Shown piece after piece: positions 34,993 to 44,353 of a stretch of DNA of 55,791 nucleotides. The DNA lies in assembly GCA_030427505.1 (NCBI GenBank), contig JAUICH010000033.1, positions 1-55,791 on the forward strand, read 5' to 3'. Made by a program: the position numbers and the translations under genes. The first letter of the stretch is position 1. Every line of letters starts with the position of its first letter. Source of the DNA: Verrucomicrobiia bacterium (GTDB taxonomy: Bacteria > Verrucomicrobiota > Verrucomicrobiia > Verrucomicrobiales > DEV007). The notes beneath the pieces are model-generated. The model worked only from the letters and a program-made list of their open reading frames with translations, was not told the origin of the DNA and searched no databases.

Positions 34993-36382
34993 ATTTTACT
35001 TCTTCTTCGCCGTGGTGTTCGCGGTGTTGTTGGTGGCGAGGAGTTTCGCCATTCAAAAGCTGGTGCTGCTGGTGGCCAGCTATTACTTCTACGCGTATTG
35101 GGACTGGCGTTTCGCCGGGTTGTTGCTCGCCTGCACCGCGGTGAACTACTGGCTGGCCGGGAGAATGGAGCGCTCGGACAATCCAGGATTCCGAAAGTTA
35201 CTGGTAGCGCTCTCTCTAGTCTATAGCCTGGGGGTTCTGGCCTATTTCAAGTATTTCAATTTTTTTGTCGATACATTCAAGGCTCTCATTGGGGAAGATC
35301 CGGAACGGTTTGGCGCGCTTAATATCATTCTGCCGATCGGGATTTCGTTCTTCACTTTTCAGACGCTCAGCTACACGATAGATGTTTACAGGAGAGACCT
35401 GAAACATTGCAGGCGCTTCACGGATTTCGCTCTCTACGTTGCTTTTTTCCCTCAGCTCGTGGCGGGACCCATTGTGCGGGCGGCGGAGTTCCTGCCCCAA
35501 TTGGAGACCCGCCGGGTGATTACTTGGGAGCGGGGCTATGATGGCTTCCGCCAGTTCGTGTTTGGTTTGTTTAAGAAGGTCTTCATCGCGGACAGCCTGG
35601 CGCAGTTTGTGGATCCCGCTTTTGATAGCGCGGGGGTCTTGAGTGGGGTGACGCTGTGGATTGCGGCGCTGGCGTATGCCATTCAGATCTACGCGGACTT
35701 TTCTGGCTATTCCGACATGGCCATCGGGCTGGCGCGGGCGATGGGGTTTGACCTGTCGAGAAACTTCGATCACCCCTACCTGTCCCGGAGCGTTCAGGAA
35801 TTCTGGAGACGCTGGCATATTTCGCTTTCTTCCTGGTTGCGGGACTATCTGTACATTCCGCTGGGGGGGAACCGGCTGGGAAAGGTTCGCAACTATGTAA
35901 ACCTGATGCTCACGATGCTGTTGGGCGGTCTCTGGCACGGGGCCAGTTGGACCTTTGTATTCTGGGGAGGATGGCACGGACTGGCCCTGTGTGCCGGGCG
36001 TTGGTGGAGCCAACGGAGGAAGGGGCGGAAACCCCGGGAAGAGGGGAGCCATCTGCTTTCGAGCCTGATCGGTTGGGGAATCACGATGTTGGTCGTCATC
36101 GTGGGATGGGTGTTTTTCCGTTCGCCGAGCTTTGAAGTGGCGCTGACGATATTGGGAAAAATGTTTACGCTGGCGGAGGGAGTTTCCTGGTATCAGCCCT
36201 TTACCATTGGCGTCATTGTGGCGGTCAGTTCGTATCACCTCCTACTGGCGCTCGGGTATCGAAAATGGTTCGAGTTGAGGGCGAACACGGTATGGGCGCC
36301 CGCCGTGCTTTTTACGATGATCTGGCTGGTGATTGCTTTCTATCCCCACGATTTCCAGCCGTTCATCTACTTTCAGTTCTGA
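34973..36382 (+). CDS. MBOAT-family O-acyltransferase (AlgI-like), copy 2
   Basis: This 469-aa membrane protein has the full MBOAT core: NIILPIGISFFTFQTLSYTIDVYRR near residue 118, FFPQLVAGPIVRAAEFLPQ, EFWRRWHISLSSWLRDYLYIPLGGNR near residue 279 and LLGGLWHGASWTFVFWGG with the catalytic His. It is clearly paralogous to the protein at 26125. It overlaps the upstream SGNH gene by 20 bases. The pair is probably a second acyl-transfer module for a different sugar or position. The last gene of the plus-strand polysaccharide group, it runs convergent with the kinase at 36444. Confidence 0.93.
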   Translation: MLFTQIEFYFFFAVVFAVLLVARSFAIQKLVLLVASYYFYAYWDWRFAGLLLACTAVNYWLAGRMERSDNPGFRKLLVALSLVYSLGVLAYFKYFNFFVDTFKALIGEDPERFGALNIILPIGISFFTFQTLSYTIDVYRRDLKHCRRFTDFALYVAFFPQLVAGPIVRAAEFLPQLETRRVITWERGYDGFRQFVFGLFKKVFIADSLAQFVDPAFDSAGVLSGVTLWIAALAYAIQIYADFSGYSDMAIGLARAMGFDLSRNFDHPYLSRSVQEFWRRWHISLSSWLRDYLYIPLGGNRLGKVRNYVNLMLTMLLGGLWHGASWTFVFWGGWHGLALCAGRWWSQRRKGRKPREEGSHLLSSLIGWGITMLVVIVGWVFFRSPSFEVALTILGKMFTLAEGVSWYQPFTIGVIVAVSSYHLLLALGYRKWFELRANTVWAPAVLFTMIWLVIAFYPHDFQPFIYFQF

Positions 36383-36443
36383 GTCCGGCCCGGCCGCGGA
36401 GGACGGGCGCGGCTGGAGAGAGAGGATTGGCGGAAAGCGGTTT

Positions 36444-39400
36444 CTATGACGCGGGAGTCAGGAGGTCTTGCATGCTTCTCGCGAACTGTGCCTGGGTAAA
36501 AGGCTTGTCCAACCGCTTGGTGACACCGAGCGAGGCGAACTGCTCGGCCACGTTCTCGTCCAGCCGCCCGCTGGTGACCAGCACGGGAACGTCGGGCAGA
36601 TGCCGCCTGAGGGTGCGCACGAACCCGAGGCCGTCCATGTGGGGCATGTGCATGTCGGTGATGATGGCGCGCAGCGCGGTTCCTTTTTCGGCAATCAGAG
36701 CCAGCCCTTCCGCGGCGTCGGCTGCCAGCAGAGGAGTGAAGTTCAAGAACTCCAGGACGATTTGAGCCGTGTCACGGACGATGGGTTCGTCATCGACAAG
36801 AAGGATCAGTTCGCCCTGGCCACGGAAAGGGGTGTGTTTCAGAGGGCTTGTTTTTTCTCCCTTGGCATCCGTTTCAGCGGCGGGCAGGTAAACGGTGAAG
36901 GTGGACCCTTCGCCGGGCTGTGAGTAAACCTGGACGAACCCTCCGTGACCCTTGATGATGCCCATGACGGTGGACAGTCCCATACCGGTTCCGCGTTCGG
37001 GGCCTTTGGTCGTGAAGAAAGGGTCGAAGATGAGATCGAGGATTTCAGGTTCGATACCCATGCCGGTATCCCGCACCCGAAGGGCCAGAAAATCCCCCGG
37101 TTTGGCATAGGGGTGAGAGCGCACGAAGGCCGCGTCGATCTCGGTTTCGAATGCCTCCAGAGTAAGGGTTCCGCCCTGAGGCATGGCGTCCCGCGCGTTC
37201 ACGCACAGGTTCAGGAGGATCTGGTGCAGTTGCGTGGCGTCGCCCATGATGGTGGGCAGGGAGGGGGCGCACCTTACCTCCACCTTGATGTTCTTGGGAA
37301 AGGTGCTGCTCATCAGCTTTTCCAGGTCCCTCACCAGGTGGCGGGCCTGAAGGGACACGCGTTCTCCGTCCGCGCCCTTGGCGAAAGTCAGCAACTGCCT
37401 CACCATGTCCGCGCCGCGCTGAGCGCTGGTTTCGATGGTGTCGATCATCACCTTTTCGTCCGGGTACTTCATCCGCATGAGGTCGCAGATCATGAGGATG
37501 GGGGAGAGGGCGTTGTTCAAGTCGTGGGCGACTCCGCCGGCCAGCATGCCGATGCTTTCGATGCGCTGGTTGCGGCGTTCCTGTTTTTCGTGGATGAGCC
37601 GCTCGGTAATGTCCCGGGTGACGCAGATGAAACTCGGGCGGCCTTCGTCTTGCTCCGCCCGTTGCATGCTGATTTCCATGGGAATCTCATGCCCGTCTTT
37701 GTGCCGGTGACGGGTGGTGAAATGGATCACTTCTTTTTCTCCGCTGAGGATGGGCTCGATCAACGCCTGAAGTTTGGCTTCGTCAGCGGTGGGGTCGATG
37801 TCCGCGGGAGTAAAGGAAAGGAGTTCCTCGCGGGAGTAGCCGAGTTGTCTGACCGCGCCTTGGTTGACATAGGTGAACTTCATCGTTTCCGCGTCGGTGA
37901 CGTAGGCGCCATCCACGGTGGCATCCAGCGTGGCGAGGGCCTGCCGCATTTGTTGTTCGGAACGGACTCTTTCGCTGATGTCTCTGACGGAGGCGACGAC
38001 CCATTTGCCGTCATCCGAATCCAAGGGGCTGAGGCTGATTTCGACGGGAAAGATGGTTCCGTCTTTCTTGCGGCCTTTCAGATTGGAGCGTCCGGCTCCG
38101 ATGGCGAGCGGAACCACGGAAGCGAGATACTCTTCGCGCAGGCCCACATGGTTTTCGCGGATGGACTCCGGTAAGAGGATCTCCACGGGCTGGCCGTTTA
38201 ACTCGCTCCGGTGATAGCCGAACATGCTCTCCGCCTGGCGGTTGATCCGGGTAATGAAGCCCTGAGCGTTTGCCATGATGATGGCGTCCGGAGCGAACTC
38301 GAAGAGTTCGTGAAACTGTTTTTCGTTTCGTTCCGCCTGCTGCTGGGCTTGTTTGATGGCGGTGATGTCTTCCAGCGAGAGAACGACGCGAACCGGCCCA
38401 TCTCCCGGGAAGCGACTGGCCCGGCAGAGATACCAACATACTTCATCGCAGCCATGGCAGGCAATTTCGGTCCGGGCCGTTTCCTGCTCACCCGAGATCA
38501 CCTTCCGGATGATCTTGGCCATCTCCGCCGCTTCCGGGTTTCCCGTTCCGGCGGCCTGATCACAGGCCTGGAGGTAGTTGGCGCCTTCAGTGACCGTATG
38601 CCATGGAAGGCAGCGCTCGCCCTCAAAGTCCCGCCAGGCGCGGTTCGTGGTGACAATGCAACCGTCCCCGTTCAGGACCGCGATCTGCGATGAAAGCGCG
38701 TCCAGGGAGGCCCGGGTGAAGCGCTCGCTTTCGCGCAGCGAAATCTGGGCGCGAGATCTCTCGATAGCCGCCCGGCAGCGCTCGGTGACGTGCTGAACGA
38801 TTTGAACTTCGGCCGGTGTCCACTGGCGGAAGGTCGTTTGATGAACCGCCATGACGGCGCGCAGTCCGGTCGGATCGACGATTGGGTTGCAAATCAGAGA
38901 TTTCGCTCCTAGGCGGTCAAACATCTCCCTGTCTTCCTGGGACGAGTAATCTGCCTCCGTGTCGCAGACGACCAGAGTCTGCCCCTGACGGAGCGCCCGG
39001 GCGGTCCGGTCATCGAAATCAGAAAGGCGGCAAGTGCCCATGTGGGGGCCGCAATCGCTGGTGTATTCCCGCAGAACGGTGAAGGTGTTTTTGTCGTCAT
39101 CGAACTCCGCGTAGAGGCAGCGGGACGCTTTCAAGCGTTTGCCCAGCCGTTTGACGACCTTTGCTAAGATTTTATTGGGTTCCGTCAGGGGCCTGATGGC
39201 TTCGCCCAGGTCGTTGAGAAAACTCAGGCGGGCCTCGCTTTCCTTAAGGATTTCTTCCGCGAGCTTTTTCTCTGTCAGGTCTTGAGCCATCCCCAAGAAA
39301 CCGGAGACTCCTCCGTGGCCGTCCAGCAGCGCGCTGACGGAGAGAAGCACGGGAAGACGGGAGCCATCTTTCCGCACGTAAGTCCATTCGCGGGTTTCCG

Positions 39401-40139
39401 GAATTCCGGAGCGGGCATTGGTGACGAACACATCGAAACCGGGTTCTATCTTCCGGCCCAGTGTGTGGGTTAGTTCTTCCGCCACGGCGGCGATCTCTTC
39501 CGGGTCATGAAAGGTCCCCGGGGTTTGCTTGCCGACCATCTCATCGGCTGAATACCCGAGCATCTTTTCGGCCTCCGGATTGAAATGGGTGATGATGCCT
39601 TCGGTGGTGGCGGCGATGATGGCCGTGGCGGCATTGTCCAAGATGGCCTGTTGGAATGCCATCAGTTGGTCCTGCTCACGAGCGGTCTGGAGCAGTTCCA
39701 TTCTGGAGGCCAGCAACGTTCCCAGCCGGGTCAGGTCTTCGCGCTGGTCTTCCGTGAGAGTTTTCGATACGTGATCGAGCACGCACAGGACACCGAGGTG
39801 GCGCCCCGTGGGAGAGATCAGAGGCATGCCCGCGTAGAAGCGGATCTGGGAGGCGGTGGGGTTTTTCTCGAAGACCGGGCTGTCCTGGAATGTGGCGTCC
39901 TGGCTGGTATCGGGAATCTCGTGGATCTTTTCGCTTTGGCTGGCGCGGGCGAAAAATGACTGGTTGATGGAGGCTTCAAGTTCGCCGAGACCTACCTGGC
40001 TTTCTAGCTGGTAGCGGTCTTCTTGCGACAAGACGATGAGGGCGATGGGGACTCCGCATGCCCGGGCCGCGAGCTTGGCAACGTCTTCAAATGCGCTTTC
40101 AATTCGTGCAGACTCGTTGGCGGGGGTAGGGGTGGCCAT
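36444..40139 (-). CDS. hybrid sensor histidine kinase with GAF and PAS domains
   Basis: This 1231-aa soluble protein has, in order: GAF (about 15-150), PAS (165-290), GAF (310-465), PAS-like (470-595), PAS (605-725), PAS (730-850), HisKA with His872 in GGVAHDLNNALSP, HATPase with [14 protein letters not shown] and GTGMGLSTVMG, and a C-terminal REC domain (about 1105-1225) with ITDMHMPHMDG and a KRLDKPF segment. No membrane helix is seen, so it senses cytoplasmic cues. A Cys-rich patch CHGCDEVCWYLC (561-572) in the second PAS region could bind metal or respond to redox. No response regulator is adjacent. The start ATG at 40139 lies at the edge of a 403-base gap. Confidence 0.9.
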   Translation of the reverse strand: MATPTPANESARIESAFEDVAKLAARACGVPIALIVLSQEDRYQLESQVGLGELEASINQSFFARASQSEKIHEIPDTSQDATFQDSPVFEKNPTASQIRFYAGMPLISPTGRHLGVLCVLDHVSKTLTEDQREDLTRLGTLLASRMELLQTAREQDQLMAFQQAILDNAATAIIAATTEGIITHFNPEAEKMLGYSADEMVGKQTPGTFHDPEEIAAVAEELTHTLGRKIEPGFDVFVTNARSGIPETREWTYVRKDGSRLPVLLSVSALLDGHGGVSGFLGMAQDLTEKKLAEEILKESEARLSFLNDLGEAIRPLTEPNKILAKVVKRLGKRLKASRCLYAEFDDDKNTFTVLREYTSDCGPHMGTCRLSDFDDRTARALRQGQTLVVCDTEADYSSQEDREMFDRLGAKSLICNPIVDPTGLRAVMAVHQTTFRQWTPAEVQIVQHVTERCRAAIERSRAQISLRESERFTRASLDALSSQIAVLNGDGCIVTTNRAWRDFEGERCLPWHTVTEGANYLQACDQAAGTGNPEAAEMAKIIRKVISGEQETARTEIACHGCDEVCWYLCRASRFPGDGPVRVVLSLEDITAIKQAQQQAERNEKQFHELFEFAPDAIIMANAQGFITRINRQAESMFGYHRSELNGQPVEILLPESIRENHVGLREEYLASVVPLAIGAGRSNLKGRKKDGTIFPVEISLSPLDSDDGKWVVASVRDISERVRSEQQMRQALATLDATVDGAYVTDAETMKFTYVNQGAVRQLGYSREELLSFTPADIDPTADEAKLQALIEPILSGEKEVIHFTTRHRHKDGHEIPMEISMQRAEQDEGRPSFICVTRDITERLIHEKQERRNQRIESIGMLAGGVAHDLNNALSPILMICDLMRMKYPDEKVMIDTIETSAQRGADMVRQLLTFAKGADGERVSLQARHLVRDLEKLMSSTFPKNIKVEVRCAPSLPTIMGDATQLHQILLNLCVNARDAMPQGGTLTLEAFETEIDAAFVRSHPYAKPGDFLALRVRDTGMGIEPEILDLIFDPFFTTKGPERGTGMGLSTVMGIIKGHGGFVQVYSQPGEGSTFTVYLPAAETDAKGEKTSPLKHTPFRGQGELILLVDDEPIVRDTAQIVLEFLNFTPLLAADAAEGLALIAEKGTALRAIITDMHMPHMDGLGFVRTLRRHLPDVPVLVTSGRLDENVAEQFASLGVTKRLDKPFTQAQFARSMQDLLTPAS

Positions 40140-40542
40140 GGGTTTTCTGCTCTAGACTGTCTCCGTAAGAGAGTGGTTTAGCCTCGGAGGAGACTGGTGG
40201 ACCGAACGCGGATGGCTGGAGATTCTCATCCCTTTTCCATAGTAACGATTGAGGGTTTCAAATACCCTCCATGAACCTTCTCTACCACACATGATGAACT
40301 TCCCCGAAAGAACATCCTACCATTGGTAAAACCCTCCTAGATTTTCTGGAGAGGCATCGGGGGGGACGATGATTCGGGGGCTCCAGAATCTATATTATGC
40401 CTTAAATGCCATCCGGTGTCCATCCCTGACTCATTGGGGGGAAAGTTAGGGGGCGTGCCCGCGCGGGAACGGGGGAGGCATCCGAACAACAGGCGGCGAT
40501 GGCTGCCGCCGGGGTGCGGGCTGGGCGATCTGTTATTACGCC
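40140..40542. other. intergenic gap with dyads, no gene
   Basis: These 403 bases separate the kinase start from the stop of the cupin gene. A perfect dyad GAGGGT/ACCCTC lies at 40251-40269 with a seven-base loop, and CCCGCGCGGG is a ten-base palindrome near 40456. A 14-base string TCGGGGGGGACGAT (40357-40370) also occurs at 20419-20432. No promoter hexamers are convincing. The kinase promoter and the terminator of the biuret-type operon should both lie here. Confidence 0.5.
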
Positions 40543-40998
40543 CTACTCCGAGCCACCGGTTTCTTCCGGCGGCTGGTCAGCGGAAGATTCGAGAAAGCGG
40601 ACGGGCTTTTCGTAGATGGCCAGGACGATGCAGCCGGCCTCGCTGACAATGCTGTGATAGGTGCCGGGCGGGTGAATGCGCAGGGTGCCGGCGCGAACGG
40701 TGCCGTTCTGGTCCCGCTGACTGCCGCTGAGCACGAGAATGTGTTCCCAGCCTTCGTGGTAGTGCAGGGGGACGCGGGCTTCGCGGCGGAAGCGTAGCAG
40801 GGCCGCGGTCGGGCCTTTCACGCCGTCGCCGTAGAGCCGGTGAATGTCCACGCCTTCGCGGAAGGGTTGCCAGGGGAGATCTTCCTGGTGGTTCGCCACG
40901 TCGAAGAGATTCGCGATCTCGACGAGGGGGAAGGGGGGAAGCGTGCTTTCCGTGGTCTCTGGCGGAGGGGCGGTGGTGTCCGGCGCGGTCTTCTTCAC
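40543..40998 (-). CDS. ChrR-like cupin protein
   Basis: This 151-aa protein is read from a GTG at 40998. A single cupin barrel spans about residues 45-140, with the metal motif PLHYHEGWEHILVLSGS (His-x-His..Glu-like) and PGTYHS as the second half. The pattern matches the ChrR/cupin_7 family, seen in anti-sigma partners and in small metal-binding enzymes. It is the last gene of the minus-strand cassette, 89 bases behind the BiuH-like hydrolase, so it may be an accessory enzyme or a sensor for that pathway. The function is inferred only from position. Confidence 0.72.
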   Translation of the reverse strand: MKKTAPDTTAPPPETTESTLPPFPLVEIANLFDVANHQEDLPWQPFREGVDIHRLYGDGVKGPTAALLRFRREARVPLHYHEGWEHILVLSGSQRDQNGTVRAGTLRIHPPGTYHSIVSEAGCIVLAIYEKPVRFLESSADQPPEETGGSE

Positions 40999-41087
40999 GA
41001 TGTGGCGGCAAGGTAGGCGCGCCACCGGAGAGCGCGAGGACAAATTCTTCTGACAGGCTGAAGAAAGGAAAGGGAATGGATACCGGA

Positions 41088-41780
41088 CTATGCCGCCGGA
41101 CGGATGGCCTGGACTAGAGCGGCGGAGTCGCTGACGGCGCCAAAGACGCCGCCCTGCATCTGGATCATCTGGATGGCGGCTTCGTGATTGCCCTTGTCGG
41201 TGGCGCCGGTCGCATCGGTCAGGAGCAGGCACTCGTAGCCGCGGTCGTTGGCCTCGCGCATGGTGGTGTGGACGCAGACGTCGGTGGTGATACCGGCCAG
41301 GATGATATTACGAATGCCTTTCTGCCGTAGCAACATATCCAGGTCCGTGGCGTAGAAGGAGCCTTTGCCCGGTTTGTCGATGATGGCTTCTCCCTCCACG
41401 GGGGCGAGTTCGGGGATGATGTCCCAACCGGCTTCGCCCCGGATGAGGATGCGGCCGCAGGGGCCGGGATCGCCGATGCCGGCGCCGATCTGCTGGCTGC
41501 GCCAGCGCTTGTTGGCGGGCAGGTCGGCTAGATCCGGACGGTGGCCTTCGCGGGTGTGCATGACGTGGTAGCCTCCGGCGCGGGTGGCTTCCAGGACGCG
41601 CTTGATGGGTTCGATGGGGGCGCGAGTGAGCGACAGGTCGTAGCCCATCTGGTCCACATAGCCCCCGGGACCGCAGAAGTCGGTCTGCATGTCGATGACG
41701 AGGAAGACGGTGTTCCCCGGCCGGAGATCGCCGTCGTAGGGCCAGCGGTAGGGGAGGGATTCGACGTAGCGTGGCGTCAT
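41088..41780 (-). CDS. biuH: biuret amidohydrolase-like cysteine hydrolase
   Basis: This 230-aa isochorismatase-fold hydrolase has the catalytic triad Asp34 ([10 protein letters not shown]), Lys139 (KPGKGSF) and Cys169 ([19 protein letters not shown]). Its middle ([20 protein letters not shown]-like, [11 protein letters not shown]) agrees closely with what I recall of the Rhizobium biuret hydrolase BiuH, which cleaves biuret to allophanate and ammonia. RutB-type ureidoacrylate hydrolases are the main alternative. ATG 41778-41780 was chosen because family proteins start near here; the longer upstream reading lacks similarity. It lies between the permease and the cupin genes on the same strand. 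Confidence 0.82.
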   Translation of the reverse strand: MTPRYVESLPYRWPYDGDLRPGNTVFLVIDMQTDFCGPGGYVDQMGYDLSLTRAPIEPIKRVLEATRAGGYHVMHTREGHRPDLADLPANKRWRSQQIGAGIGDPGPCGRILIRGEAGWDIIPELAPVEGEAIIDKPGKGSFYATDLDMLLRQKGIRNIILAGITTDVCVHTTMREANDRGYECLLLTDATGATDKGNHEAAIQMIQMQGGVFGAVSDSAALVQAIRPAA

Positions 41781-41918
41781 GATTTTGAAAGAGGTCGTGG
41801 CGGAGAAGTTGCCGGTGAGTTGCGTGTTTCCTCCCCCGGTGGCACCCCTGCTCGTTCGGAGCCGGACCAACCAATGCCACCGGTGGGAGGCGCAGGATAA
41901 CACACTGAGTTTTCGAGC

Positions 41919-43520
41919 TTAGGCCGTCTGGGTGGCCATGCCGTCTTCGGCTTCCACCTCTTCAGGCTCCGCTGCCTGGGCCGGTACCTTCGCGAATACG
42001 GCGCAGCCGCAGAGGATGAGGGCCACCATCAGGTAGCTGACCGCCACCACGGGAGACTTTGCGATGCCAATCTCTTCGCCGTGCATGAGGCCGAAGAAGG
42101 TCAGCACCCCGCCGGTCAGGGCGAAGGCGGCCGAGGACCAGAACTTCCGGTCGATGATCAGCGCGGCCACGGCGGCCAGGATGACACCGCTGAGGATGGC
42201 GCCGCCACCCATGACTTCCAGGCCGTGGTAGAGCACACCCACCTGGCCCAGGCTCTCCATGCCCACGGCGGCGGCGTTCGTTCCGGCGGCGCCGAGGGAG
42301 TTGTCGATCAGCAGCTTACCCCAGGCGGCCAGGTGCGGGGTGAGGGCCAGCACGATGGCCGGGGCGTGGCTCTTCGGCGTTTCCTGGAAGGCCTGCGCCC
42401 CAATCAACATGCCGATGTAGAGCAGAATGGGCGAGATGGCCACGATGGGGATAAGTGACGACATCAGCGAGATGATCCCGAAAGTGCAGAAGAGAATGAC
42501 CACGATCCCCGTGGCGGCGGAGTAGCCGATGCGGCCGCCCATGGATTTCCAGCCGGGGTGGCCGATGTAGACGGCGTTGATAAAGGGGTTCCCCAGGCAG
42601 CAACCGATGAGGCTGATGATGCCGTCCGCGGTGAGCACGCGGGTGGTGGGAAACTCGTCGCCCGCGACGGCGGCGCTTTCCACGTTGTCGAGCGCTTCGA
42701 CGAGGTCATAGATGCCGAAGGGAATGGCCGTCACCAGGATGACGCCCAGGAACTCGAAGCCAGAGAAGATGTGGCCGACTGCTGGAAGCGGAATGGAAAA
42801 ACCGAAGCTGGTGAAAGACTCCGTGAGCTTCGCCAGGCTCATGCCGCCGTAGTTCAGGCCGAAGAGATTCGAGCCCCAACCGATGAGGCAGCCCACCGCG
42901 ATGGCGACAAGGCCCGCCGGGATGCCGCGGAAGTAGCGGACGCCACCGAACCAGCTAAGCAGGATGATGGCGAAACAGACGATGCCGATGACCGGCGTCA
43001 TGAACATCTCCAGCGCGGGACGCATGGAGATGAAGCTGATGGACACCCCGGCGAGCGTGCCCAAGAGGGCGGCGCGGGGCGTGATCTTCCGGATGACGGG
43101 GGCGATGAAGCCGCCGATCATGAGCACAAAGCTCTGGATGAATACCCAGGTCAGGCCGGCTTCCCAGCCCTTGATGGGATCGCCCGTTTTCAGGGCGATG
43201 GGCAGCATGATGACAAAGGTAACGACAAACATGTGCGGCACACTGGTGCCGGAGGGCAGGGCGCAGACATCGGTGCGGCCCGTTCTTTTCGCCAGGCGAT
43301 AGGCGAGCCAGGCGTAGTACAGCGTGCTCAGGCAGAGCATGACGCCGGTGGCGGGAAGGATGCGGCCAAAGACGATGTCGTCCGGCATTTTGACGACGAA
43401 GCGCAGGAGCGCCGTGAGGGTCAAGAGGTTAACCAGAATATTGGTTCCGAAACCGAAGAAGGCGTTCCAGTCGCCTGGCGCCCAGATCTTGGGTTTGAAA
43501 GTAGAGCTTGGTGTGGTCAT
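41919..43520 (-). CDS. NCS2/xanthine-uracil-type permease
   Basis: This 533-aa membrane protein has about 12-14 hydrophobic segments starting near residue 25 (FGFGTNILVNLLTLTALLRFVV). It contains NCS2/AzgA-like traits: ALPSGTSVPHMF near residue 88, GIYDLVEALDNVESAAVAGDEFPTTRV near residue 275 and GCCLGNPFINAVYIGHPGWKSMGGR near residue 308, equivalent to the substrate-binding and Q/N-box regions. Such transporters take up nucleobases or related ring and amide compounds with protons. Here the substrate is probably a urea-type nitrogen source such as biuret, cyanurate or a ureide, judged by the flanking hydrolases. The C-terminal tail is acidic. Confidence 0.85.
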   Translation of the reverse strand: MTTPSSTFKPKIWAPGDWNAFFGFGTNILVNLLTLTALLRFVVKMPDDIVFGRILPATGVMLCLSTLYYAWLAYRLAKRTGRTDVCALPSGTSVPHMFVVTFVIMLPIALKTGDPIKGWEAGLTWVFIQSFVLMIGGFIAPVIRKITPRAALLGTLAGVSISFISMRPALEMFMTPVIGIVCFAIILLSWFGGVRYFRGIPAGLVAIAVGCLIGWGSNLFGLNYGGMSLAKLTESFTSFGFSIPLPAVGHIFSGFEFLGVILVTAIPFGIYDLVEALDNVESAAVAGDEFPTTRVLTADGIISLIGCCLGNPFINAVYIGHPGWKSMGGRIGYSAATGIVVILFCTFGIISLMSSLIPIVAISPILLYIGMLIGAQAFQETPKSHAPAIVLALTPHLAAWGKLLIDNSLGAAGTNAAAVGMESLGQVGVLYHGLEVMGGGAILSGVILAAVAALIIDRKFWSSAAFALTGGVLTFFGLMHGEEIGIAKSPVVAVSYLMVALILCGCAVFAKVPAQAAEPEEVEAEDGMATQTA

Positions 43521-43598
43521 GGCTAGTAGTGGATCGAGTTCGAGTTCTTAGTCGGGTAGCGAAACGGGCGTTTATTCGCTGGTGGGAGGGGGCGGGTG

Positions 43599-44291
43599 TC
43601 AGGCAATGGCTTCCAGGACCGCGCCGGAGGTGGAAACCCACCCGAAGATGCCGCCCTGGGCTTTGATCATTTTCAGCCCCATCTCCTGGAACTCGGGGAA
43701 GTAAGATCCCACGCAGTCAGAGGGGACGAGACAGTTGTAGCCACGGTCATTGGCCTCCCGGACCGTGGTGTTCACACAGACCTCCGTCGTCACGCCGGTG
43801 ACGACGAGCTGGGTGATGCCGCGATTCTGGAGAATGGCGTGGAGGTCCGTGGCGAAGAAGGCGCCTTTGCCCGGCTTGTCGATGACCGGCTCGCCGGGCT
43901 GGGGATAGAGTTCCGGGATGATGTCGTGACCCGCCTCCCCACGGATGAGGATGCGGCCCATGGGGCCCTCGTCACCGATGGTGGTCGCGCTCTTGCCACG
44001 GACTTTCTTGGCCGGCGGCAGGTCGGCGAGGTCGGGCCGGTGGCCCTCCCGGGTGTGGATCACCGTCAGTCCGGCCGCTCGCCAGGCCGAGAGCAGCGCC
44101 TTGTTGGGCTCGATGGTGCGGCGCAGCTGGGAAACGTCGTTCCCCAGCATCTCGCCGAAACCGCCGGGTTCCAGGAAATCGCGCTGCATGTCGATGATCA
44201 GCAGCGCGCAGTGTCCGGGCTCGAACTCGAATTCATAGGGTTCGGCCGCGATGGTGGTGGGCTTGGTCTCGGGCATGGCGATAGCGGACAT
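43599..44291 (-). CDS. isochorismatase-family cysteine hydrolase (second paralogue)
   Basis: This 230-aa protein has the same fold and triad as the 41088 hydrolase: Asp38 ([12 protein letters not shown]), Lys142 (KPGKGAFF) and Cys172 ([19 protein letters not shown]). It shares the [14 protein letters not shown] block and [16 protein letters not shown], but the loop after it ([19 protein letters not shown]) differs in length and charge, so it probably has a different substrate. Triuret, ureidoacrylate or another carbamoyl compound are candidates. It lies 62 bases after the porin gene and 78 before the permease. ATG 44289-44291 was chosen; Met6 is an alternative. Confidence 0.82.
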   Translation of the reverse strand: MSAIAMPETKPTTIAAEPYEFEFEPGHCALLIIDMQRDFLEPGGFGEMLGNDVSQLRRTIEPNKALLSAWRAAGLTVIHTREGHRPDLADLPPAKKVRGKSATTIGDEGPMGRILIRGEAGHDIIPELYPQPGEPVIDKPGKGAFFATDLHAILQNRGITQLVVTGVTTEVCVNTTVREANDRGYNCLVPSDCVGSYFPEFQEMGLKMIKAQGGIFGWVSTSGAVLEAIA

Positions 44292-44353
44292 GACTTTGGT
44301 GAGTGTGTCAGGTTCTCGTTTCAGGGAAGCGGAGCTTTCTGCTCCGCCGCGCC

